DNA from: Primula veris
Taxonomy: Eukaryota > Streptophyta > Magnoliopsida > Ericales > Primulaceae
Length of the DNA: 64,000 bases
Direction: 5' to 3'
NCBI GenBank assembly: GCA_963682055.1
Contig: OY821744.1
Location: forward strand, 22,048,967-22,112,966
Below, in pieces: positions 25,368 to 33,957 of the stretch; the stretch's first letter is position 1; every line of letters begins with the position of its first letter. The notes below the pieces were generated by a model. That model did no database searches, was not told where the DNA came from, and was given only the letters and a program-made list of their open reading frames with translations. The position numbers and the translations under genes were made by a program.

Positions 25368-25673
25368 ATGGCAGAGGGAAGCGAAGACATTAATCTTCCT
25401 GAGGAGGTGATCGATCCTTGTCAACCAATTGTTTTTCCACCGAGGTCATTAGACTGTGTTATTCCATCGACCGGAACTACTAAAACAGAATGGCCAGAAG
25501 TTGTGGGCTTGACTGCCGAAGAAGCTGAAACTACAATTAAACAAGATATGCCATTTGCTACAATTCATGTTGTTCCAAAGGATAGCTTTATTACCATGGA
25601 TTTCCGCTCTGACCGGGTTCGGCTATTTGTTGATTCTGAACAAAAAATTGTTCATCCTCCTAGAACCGGCTAA
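25368..25673 (+). CDS. Potato type I serine protease inhibitor
   Basis: This uninterrupted 101-residue frame belongs to the potato inhibitor I family (MEROPS I13), small cytosolic, vacuolar or secreted inhibitors of serine proteases used in plant defence. Residues about 40-47 (KTEWPEVVG) match the family opening. EEAETTIKQ forms the helix. The reactive loop reads DSFITMDFRSDRVRLFVD, with Met then Asp at the inhibitory P1-P1' positions and the loop-supporting Arg pair in the RSDRVR segment. It ends PPRTG, as is usual in the family. The first 38 residues, with two Cys, extend beyond the usual roughly 70-residue core and do not look like a signal peptide. The TATA box and start are well placed. 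AATAAA (25672-25677) overlaps the stop codon and may be the polyadenylation signal. There is no sign of decay. Confidence 0.93.
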   Translation: MAEGSEDINLPEEVIDPCQPIVFPPRSLDCVIPSTGTTKTEWPEVVGLTAEEAETTIKQDMPFATIHVVPKDSFITMDFRSDRVRLFVDSEQKIVHPPRTG

Positions 25674-25880
25674 TAAATGAATGTCCTGGTGCTTTACTCT
25701 TTTTCATGTATATAAGCCAAACAATAAGCTACAATACTTTCGTCCTGTCATGATGATTGCCTTTAATTATTTGAATTTTTTTTTTCTCATTTTGTGTCTT
25801 TTGTTTTGAAATCAAGGGAAGGTTTTGATTCGTGCAGAAATAGGTTTTTGACAGATTGTCAATTGAATTGGCATCCGGAG

Positions 25881-26541
25881 TAGGGATGGACTTTTTGTAC
25901 CGATTTGTACCAACCGATCGATTTTCGAACCGAACCAAACAAGTTGGTACCGAAAGTTCGGTATACCGACTTTTCGGTACGGTACAACCGAACCAAACTT
26001 TAAAAGTCGGTTCGGTTTCGGTATCCATTTCGTATGTTTGGTACAATACCGAACCGAACCGAACATTAAAATTATAAATATATAGAAATGTACACATAGT
26101 TATAACTTACAAATAAATTGTCTTATAGTTTATTTTAATTTTTCTTACGACTTACTTTCCTATTTACGAAGCCAAATACAATAATTTCGTGTTTTTCTAT
26201 TTTCTTGTCTAATATTTTAAAAAAATTCTTATTTTATAAGTGTTTACTATTTTAATCAAATTGACAATAAATGTAGCAAATATAAGAATAGTTGTACACA
26301 TTTTACTTTTTACAAACTTTTTTGCTATTTTATTGTTATCAAGAATTATCTTTTAATAATAATAATGTTTCGGTATAAAACGGAAAACCGAACTGTACCA
26401 ACCGAAAAAGTCGGTATACCGAACTTTCGGTATACCGACTTTTTCGGTTCGGTTATGGTATAATTTTTTTCAAACCGAACAAGTTCGGTTCGGTATTGGT
26501 ATATGGTCAAAAAAGTCGGTACCGCACCGAAGTCACCCCTA
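25881..26541. mobile_element. hAT-type MITE, 661 bp
   Basis: The ends are TAGGGATGGACT and, inverted, TAGGGGTGACT. They are flanked by 8 bp duplications ATCCGGAG (25873-25880) and ATCGGGAG (26542-26549), 7 of 8 identical. Subterminal regions are packed with CCGAACCGAAC and TTCGGTTCGG motifs in both orientations. There is no transposase. Open frames here are repeat artefacts. Confidence 0.87.
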
Positions 26542-26587
26542 ATCGGGAGTGTCAGCAGCTGACACTCTATCATCTATTAGACAGTAA

Positions 26588-27259
26588 GGCCTCGTTTGTT
26601 TGGAACTTTTGTAACTTTGGATTGGATTAATAAAGATGTTGGGTCCACAAAAGCTATTTACATAAGTTTTAGTTTGGTTTTGGACTGCTAAAGAGAGTGG
26701 ACAGAAAAAGATACTAAATAGGATCTTTTTTAATACCAAGGGGGGTGGGCTTTGAAAAAGCAAGGTCCCGACTAAACCAAAAATTTACAGCTATGCCCTC
26801 CACCTAGGTGTATCTCTCTGCAATTAATGTGCAATCTTATGATTGGTTGCCTGCATTTTGCGTCTAAATAATTAGCTAGTATTTGTAAAATGATGGAGAA
26901 GAAAACTAATGCACAACTACTCCGTCCAAACACCTTGTTATCTAAGATGGATTTTGATTTCTCCAGTTTAGTTGATCTGAATATTTCTTCCATGGTTCTC
27001 AGTTTATTAATGATTAAATATACGATTTCAGTCGGGGGGTTAGAATGGTAAAAAATTGATTATTAAGTCCATTCTGAATCATAGTACTTGAGACAAACAT
27101 TAAAATGGATTAACAATCCCACATATAACAGTCCTATCCAAACTTAAAAACCACTGAACTATTCATTGGATTAATAGTACAGGTATCATTTGTAACACAA
27201 GCACAATCCCATTGGTGGTGTTAGTCCCGGAATTAACAAAGTTCCAAACAAACAAGGCC
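26588..27259. mobile_element. PIF/Harbinger (Tourist-like) MITE, 672 bp
   Basis: The terminal inverted repeats GGCCTCGTTTGTTTGGAAC and GTTCCAAACAAACAAGGCC are flanked by an exact TAA duplication (26585-26587 and 27260-27262). The GGCC start and TAA target site are typical of the superfamily. No transposase is present. Confidence 0.9.
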
Positions 27260-27262
27260 TAA

Positions 27263-28469
27263 CTCTCTTTCACTAACCAAAAAATTATGCCGACGGTTAT
27301 CTAATGCGCTCTAGCAGATGATTTAAAAGTTGTATAAAGTTATTTATATATAACTGGTTTTAACGTGTATTTTATTGTTTTTCTGTAACATTACGTTTGT
27401 AACATTACTTCTATAAGTTACAATGAAAATTTTTACTTTTAAATATTTCAGTTATAAATTACTTTGAAATAAATTATAATACAGTGTTGGTAAACAAAAG
27501 AGGGCCACTTAAATATTTCATGGATATTCAAGGAAAGGATATAATGACCTCAAAAATAAACATGCATTCGGTGTAAATCGAAAGTACATTTGCACAATCT
27601 AAGAGCACCCAGTCACCTACATTAACCTGAACAAAACTATCTCCAAATTTAATATCAAACTAGACCATTTCGGCTATAGATGTCCATTAACGAAATAGAC
27701 GTACAATTGTTGTTCATGTATGGCAAAATAGGAAAGGGAAACATGTTTGATTACTTTTCGAAATGTTTCTTCTAAATAATCAAGGAGCGTAAGTACAAAT
27801 TAGATATCTAGCAATTAACCATTTTATTTTCCTTGAAACTTCTTGCATAAGTGGATTAAGAGTATCTTTTAATGTTGTCACATGCCGCGGATAAACTAAT
27901 TTTTAGAGTTATGCAACAATATTACTTGATTCACTCAAAACACCTAAATAATTAATAACTGCTATTTAATATTCCATCTTAACTATTACAATCGATATAT
28001 TAGAAACTGAATAATTTATTAATACAAGTAGAATATTAAGGAGAATTAGTTACTAACTCAATAGATATATATGGTTTACCTCAAGGTGAAACTATGTGTA
28101 ATAGTTCGTCCACACATACCACTTATAATTTTAACTATATTTTCATGTTAATAAGTCTAACTTTTGATAATTTATCTCCAATAAGTCACACTCTCAATCT
28201 TAGATTTCTTAATACGTCAAACTTTTCTAAAATTCAATCAATATATAAAACGCTCTTACACAACCTAAAACTCATCATTTCTCTTTATAAATTACATAAA
28301 TAAGAGAAATGCATAAAAATTAACAAAGGCACTTTTTCACACACAAAAAAACTTTTTCCAAACAAGAAATTTATTTAAAAATGACATTTTTAACAGATAA
28401 AACGTGTTTTTCACCAAAAGCGGTTTTTTCACCGAAAAAGTATATTTTTTTCAACAAAACAAAAATATT
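27263..28469. other. AT-rich intergenic DNA
   Basis: No gene, RNA or bounded element recognised. Confidence 0.4.
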
Positions 28470-28690
28470 TGAAAGTACACAGAAATTTGCTGAAAGTACA
28501 TGAGTTTCTGTTTAAAGTACCGGTTCAAGCAAAAATGCATTAGGTTCAACTGGGAATACATAAGGTCCAGTACAAAGTGCATCGGGTTAATCTAAAAATA
28601 CATATCTTCATTTGAAAGTACATAAGCTTCAACAAAAATCACATAAGATTTAGCTGAATTACATAGGAGCGGCTGAAAATGCATATGCAG
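28470..28690. repeat. Degenerate array of a GAAAGTACATAAG-like unit
   Basis: Roughly eight degenerate copies of a 26-30 bp unit resembling GTTCAACTGAAAGTACATAAG are visible. They are old and show no coding potential. Confidence 0.6.
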
Positions 28691-30653
28691 TTTAACTTGG
28701 GGAGGTGGTAATTTAATAGCAGTGGGAGACAAAATAACTTTGTTACCTATTTCATTAGGAACAACAGATTTTTTGGTCCATCACATTCATGCATTTACGA
28801 TTCATGCTTAAAGGCGTTCTATTTGCTCATAGCTCCTGTTTGATACCGGATAAAGCAAATCTTGATTTTTGTTTTACTTGTGATGGCCTGAAAGTGGTGG
28901 AATATGTTGGCTTGGGATCATGTCTTCTTAGGACTATTTTGGATGAGATTACACACTATTTTGTTGGATGTGAAATACGTCTATTGTTCAAAAGAGGTCA
29001 TTTTTTACTATAGTTACTATCGATTTTTTTTGTTTATAGCATTATCTTTTTAAAAAACTATAAAAAAAACTATTTTTTGAAATAGAATAAAAAATTTCGG
29101 ACAAATCCTAGCAGCCAAAGTGAACCAAATCTAAGAGATGATATAAAAAGAGTCAAAGTCAGCCCAATTACTCAAGAAACAAGGTCTAGAAGACAATGAC
29201 TTGATCGGCCAACATGACCGATCGAACCTGACCGATCAACCGGATAATAGAATCAGATTTTAAAATAAGATAGTGATAGAATTGGTTTCGGTTTTTAACT
29301 CGTTTACATCCGATGTTATCCTATGTAAATCAGTATTGAGAGCCTTAAAAGCAGAGTCAACCCGTCATTCTAGAGCGGGAGGAGGTAATTACCATTTTGT
29401 GCACAGAATTACTAATTTCCAATGTTAATTATAAGCACGTTCTTGTACTTTCATTTAGCTCATATGTCTCCGTTAATAGTAGCTTCAATGTAAAAGGGAA
29501 GTAGCTCACTATTGTTAGCTTAATTAAACTCATGTAAACGAATTGTAAAAGCGGCGCAATAGTATTTATTTTATTGTTTAAACACTATATATATTTAGTA
29601 TAAAGAACAGTTGTAGTAACAAAAAGAATCCATCCACTCGTATTTCGGGTCTTTACTGCAACAACTGCTCTCTTGCCCCTCCCTGCAAGACCTCTTGACG
29701 TTGAAAACACATTGGGAGAGCTTTCCTTTCTAAAAAATAGAAACAATCTTTCTTTCCCATACTTGTTGATACAGGTGAATTCTCCCTCTGGTGAAGCACC
29801 CTCGCACACATGCGAGTCTTTTCCGTCTTTCAATGGGAGGATAGACATTTAGACGATTTGGCTGGACATGGATTTGGCAAGTGATGGCACATGACAGTGT
29901 TTTGACACGGATTTGGCTCGAAAAATCTTATTTATATAAAATTAAAAAATGATACTTAAACTGTTAATGATGATGGTTTAATTTTTTTTTTTATTAAGGT
30001 ATGGTAATTAGCTGTAGTAAACATATTTTTTCTCAAAAAAAACCTTTTTTAAGTCAACTGGCTGGTATCACCCCTGCTCACGGGTGGGACCTGGGAGTGC
30101 CTTTCTCATCTTGGGTTATTTTAATTTTAGTGGTGGTTCTTTCTGTCACTGTGAGAAAATCATTTTGCAAACTTATGTTGCATCTTAACTCGAATTTAAG
30201 AACAAACGTTAACTTTTTGATCTTTTTCTTCGGACGGTGCCCATTGATGGTCCTGGAACTTCTTCTCACACTTCTAGACTTGTTTGTCACAATTAGGAAC
30301 TTCTCGTGTATTGCACAGTTTGCACTTCCTAGGTTTTCTCCCGAAACCTCACAAAAAAAATAACTCTACATTAGAAGGATAGGTTGTTGACAACTTGTTT
30401 CGTTCTGACGCTAAAGTAATAATTTATCTTAATGAAGAAAATATAATGATCTGGTCAAGAGTTAGGGATAGCTCGTGCATGTAATGTATTTTCAGGGACG
30501 GCCCATGTACAAATTCAGTAAAAATTTAACTGGACCTTGGATAAACAGTACTGTTGGGCCGCCCCTGTGTATTTTATATATCTCTGATAGTAATTATGGT
30601 AACATTTCTATAGGTTAAATTTAGGTTATATTTTCATGATTTAGTAACTTAAT
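28691..30653. other. Intergenic with a GAYCGRTC cluster
   Basis: No gene is supported. The short open frames at 28789-29013, 29585-29848 and 30001-30363 show no recognisable domains. 29203-29243 holds GATCGGCC, two copies of GACCGATC and a CCGG, a cluster like those seen in LTR promoters elsewhere in the window. It may sit in an old solo LTR, whose ends I could not define. Confidence 0.4.
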
Positions 30654-30662
30654 CATATTTTG
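30654..30662. repeat. MULE target-site duplication, left
   Basis: CATATTTTG, identical to 37079-37087. Confidence 0.93.
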
Positions 30663-30910
30663 GAGTTTTTTTCCTAAATGGTCCAGTGGACCACACAATT
30701 GCCCAGAATGGGCTACCTTTCTGAAATATTCCCAAAATGGTCTACTTTCGAAAAACGACCGATCGAAATGATTAAAACGACCGGTCGTTTTATTATTGAA
30801 CTCTGTGGAACAATTTGGACAAAAAACGACCGGTCGAATTGTACATAACGACCGGTCGTTTTTCAGACAAAAACGATCGGTCGTTATGTACATTTCGATC
30901 GGTCGTTTTT
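30663..30910. repeat. MULE left terminal inverted repeat
   Basis: It begins GAGTTTTTTTCCTAAATGG and is the reverse complement of 36831-37078. It contains six CGAYCGRTCG copies. The open frames found in both TIRs on opposite strands are the same sequence and are not genes. Confidence 0.95.
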
Positions 30911-31088
30911 ATGGTGAACTCTCTGGAAGAAATCATACCTAAAACGATCGGTCGTGTCTGAAAAACGATCGATCGTTTTTCTTGTGAACTCTCTGGAAGA
31001 AATTTGGATTTATTAGATCGATCGTTTTTTAATAACGATCGGTCGTCTGTGAATAAACGATCGGTCGTTTTTCACAGTCGACCGATCG
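30756..31088. repeat. CGAYCGRTCG dyad cluster, 12 copies (MULE left end)
   Basis: Copies start at 30756, 30778, 30827, 30849, 30874, 30896, 30945, 30966, 31015 (first base changed), 31036, 31058 and 31079. Six are inside the TIR and six just internal. Many sit in an AAAACG...CGTTTT context. Spacers include two GAACTCTCTGGAAGAAAT blocks (30915-30933 and 30986-31003), which also occur in the Copia-2 LTR. Each copy holds three CpG sites in AT-rich DNA. Confidence 0.95.
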
Positions 31089-31793
31089 ACTGTAAACAAT
31101 TTACAGAACAAAGAATTTTTGTCACTTTTCGACACTGATTTGGCAAAAAATATATAAAAACATGATCCCCTTTTTGAACATGATCACTTAAAAAATGATG
31201 TAAATTAATATGTTTAGTACATCGGATTGTCCGGAAGATTTATAGCACAAGTATTATCACATGAAATGATGTCGTAAATTAATATGTTTAGTATAAGATG
31301 TGTAGGTGACGTTTTACTAAACATCCGATTTAAAACATCCGATTTAAAACGAAGTTAAACAAAGCTAAACGATTAAGGAAAACGATTAAGGAAAACGAAC
31401 GATCAAATGCAAGCGATAAATTGGCCATAGTTTTGCCTAAAAACGGTCAATCGCCACAAATGAAAACAACACAAATAACCCAATCAACTATAGATATATA
31501 TACGCACAAGTTATAATAACAACAAAATCGCATTTGTAGAATTATAAATACGCAATCTCACAACGTCATACAATTTAACACGTAATGATAAATAGCAACA
31601 TAAAAAAGATAAAAACGCATACTATAAGTGCACAAACTCACAACGCATAAGCAACAGAATAATGATTCATAAAATAAAGCGTTTGCTACTTATTACATCA
31701 AAAACCAACGTTGTTCGAAATCGAAAGAAATGAGAAATACAACGCAAAAACAAATGAGAAATACATCATCAAAAATAACAAAAAAATATCCGC
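31089..31793. other. MULE 3' non-coding region
   Basis: AT-rich DNA lies between the left dyad cluster and the stop codon of the 453-aa gene, with a short repeat of AACGATTAAGGAAA at 31367-31396. No gene is seen. Confidence 0.6.
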
Positions 31794-31820
31794 CTAGTCG
31801 CGGTGGGAGGTTGCATCATC

Positions 31821-31864
<44 letters not shown>

Positions 31865-33155
31865 TGTTTGGCCCGGCAAGGTTGGGAAAGAAGCGATTGA
31901 ACTCGGCCCTTTGCTCGGTGCTCATTCGATCAAGTTCTTCGAGTTCTTCTTGACCCGGGTTCATGAATCGAAACATACGACGGGTCATTTGAGCATTGCG
32001 ATATTGGTTTATATAGAGAGCGTTGTAGAAGTCGTCCGTGCGCGGGGGAGGGTTGGAGGATCCGACTTGGGCTTTTCCTTTGCCCCGAACTCGAGAGGGA
32101 CGAGAGGAGGTACCGATATCGGTGGGGGGAATGGAATCGGAGGACATAGCTACGTCCTCATGAGAAGCTCGCGGTGTTGGCTTAGGGCCGACATACTCTT
32201 CCTCTTCGGGGGTAAGAGAGGTATAGCCGGGGCCGGACACCCGCTTACCGGACCAAGTAATGGTCTTGTCGGTATTGTGGAATTTAATCGACATTTGGGA
32301 GAGATAGGAAGTGTCCCAAATGTGTTTGTCTTTGTTCTTGAAAAGCGTTCCACCGGGAACCAGGTTTTGGTCTTTTAAGATGGCAGAAATCAAGGCACCG
32401 TAAGGTAGCCCATTCTTGAATTTTGTTTTAAGCGAATCCATCTTAAAGAGAATGAGTGTCGCGAAGTCAAGTTTGACTCGGCGATGGATACACCCAAGAA
32501 GGAAGATGTACTCGTTAGTAACATCCGTAAAGTTGGACGTATGAGGGAGGACGATGTGAGAGAGGATGTGGTAGGCTAGTTTGTTGCGGAATAGAAGGCC
32601 ATGGGCTTTGTTGGAGCGATTCATATGGTTAGGATGAAAAATTTCGTCTTTCAGATCATTGAAGTTATCGATCTGAAGAGTTTCACAAAGTTCCTTGCTA
32701 GACTCATAGACACCGCCGCTATCTAGGCGTAAGAGAGTTCGTAAACGGTCGATACCGTAAACGAATTGTTGTCCGTTAAAGGATGAACGCAAACGGAGTG
32801 CGTCATCGGAGTCCCTATCTAGAACTAGGTGATAATAGAATTCATAGACATTTTCTTTGTAAAAGGGCTCTTTGAGAGTAAGAAGGGTATCAAGTTTGTA
32901 AAAGCTTAAATCTATCATAAGAGCGGAAAACCGTTCACGGAAAAGAGGCAAGTCTAGAGTGAAGTTGGTCAATATACCTCTTTTACCCATCTCGGGTGGA
33001 TAGAGAGGAGGAAGAGGGCCGGAAGAGGAACCGGGAGCGGAGGAGGAGCCGGTGCGCCGAGCGCGAGGAATAGCCGGACGACGAGTGGGCGGAGGCACGA
33101 TCTCGTCCTCATGTTCATCGGCGAGGTTGAATGAGGCGCTTTTTGTACGAACCAT
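31794..33155 (-). CDS. MULE companion protein, 453 aa (plant transposon protein type)
   Basis: This second gene of the MULE is uninterrupted on the minus strand downstream of the transposase. The first 60 residues are basic, Pro- and Ser-rich and look disordered (RRPAIPRARR). Residues about 90-290 form the globular part, with YEFYYHLVL, FVYGIDRLRTLLRL, FRNKLAYHILSHIVLPH and the segment VTNEYIFLLGCI. This resembles the putative plant transposon protein domain seen in many plant transposons, whose role is unknown. Residues about 325-370 are Ser/Pro-rich, and the C-terminus is a run of Asp encoded by a GTC repeat (31822-31864). The start is the ATG at 33153-33155, below a CGATCGGTCG cluster. Such accessory proteins in other MULEs include mudrB and the VANC anti-silencing factors. 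I see no direct homology to either, so any such function is inference. Confidence 0.8.
31822..31864 (-). repeat. GTC/GAC microsatellite encoding poly-Asp
   Basis: An almost uninterrupted trinucleotide run encodes the acidic tail of the 453-aa protein. Its length is probably variable between copies. Confidence 0.85.
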
Positions 33156-33381
33156 AGTTGAATTAGGGTTTTGAAGAATTGGGATTTTTAAAAAAACGGA
33201 ATGAATCGAGAGTGATTATATGGATAATAAGAGGAATTGGGTAATATATTTATAGAAAATTGGGATTTTTGGGTGATTTGATGAAGAGGGGCGAATTTAG
33301 GGTATATAAGAGAGAGAGATATTTTTGATATAATGAAAAATTTAGGGTTTGAAACAATTAGAAGGCTGAAATACAGAAAAA

Positions 33382-33593
33382 CGATCGGTCGTTTTATGAA
33401 TCGATCGGTCGTTTTTGGACAGAATTCTTCCAGTGAGCACACCGAAATAACGATCGGTCGTTTTTTCATAACGATCGGTCGTCTGTGTAAAAACGATCGG
33501 TCGTTTTTCACATCGATCGGTCGTTTTTGGACAGAATTCTTCCAGTGAGCACACCGAAATAACGATCGGTCGTTTTTTCATAACGATCGGTCG
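33382..33593. repeat. CGATCGGTCG dyad cluster, 8 copies (between MULE genes)
   Basis: Copies start at 33382, 33402, 33451, 33472, 33494, 33514, 33563 and 33584. A 112 bp unit with three motif copies and the spacer GACAGAATTCTTCCAGTGAG is present twice (33402-33487 and 33514-33598). The cluster lies about 230-440 bp upstream of the 453-aa gene's start codon, a promoter position. Confidence 0.95.
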
Positions 33594-33599
33594 TCTGTA

Positions 33600-33957
33600 A
33601 CATTTAGACATAACAAATAATTTTTTGCACTTTTCGACACTGATTTGGCAAGAAAAATATATATAAATACTAAAATATATATAAAACCAATCAAATATAT
33701 ATATTTATGTTAATTGCACTTATTTATTTATGTTGTTCATTCTACTTTTTATGTTAATTGCATTTATTTATTTACTCTCATACTTATACTTAACAAACCA
33801 GTTTATCTTCTCAAAACACAGTATGAAAAAACACTGAGAATAAATATATATATTTCATCTTAAAAAAGACAATTACAAGCGGAAAATTAAAATAGTACAA
33901 GATACATATTGTCTCGTTGATAAGCGTACAATTACAAGCGGACAATTACAGCTAAAA
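33600..33957. other. MULE intergenic spacer
   Basis: AT-rich DNA between the 3' end of the transposase gene and the promoter region of the companion gene. No coding signal. Confidence 0.6.

Noticed and set aside
25856..26097. Small frames rich in RYQ/VRF/GTV repeats after the inhibitor gene
   Set aside because: They come from CCGAACCGAAC repeats of the hAT MITE and have no gene features.
29585..29848. 87-aa minus-strand frame with several Cys
   Set aside because: No recognisable family, splice context or promoter. Kept only as unannotated intergenic sequence.
30621..30893. Open frame of 90 aa on the minus strand, nearly repeated at 36776-37108 on the plus strand
   Set aside because: Both frames are the MULE terminal inverted repeat read in opposite directions. 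The dyad repeats produce them, and no protein family is recognised.
30756..31088. Reading the regularly spaced palindromes as a CRISPR array
   Set aside because: The repeats are 10 bp with irregular, related spacers, and the sequence is a plant nuclear transposon. No cas genes exist.
31803..32378. 191-aa plus-strand frame starting with a poly-Val run
   Set aside because: It is the antisense shadow of the 453-aa MULE gene. The Val run is the complement of the Asp codon repeat.
33188..33611. Overlapping small frames with repeated DRF/RPIV-type residues
   Set aside because: They are translations of the CGATCGGTCG cluster in several frames, not genes.
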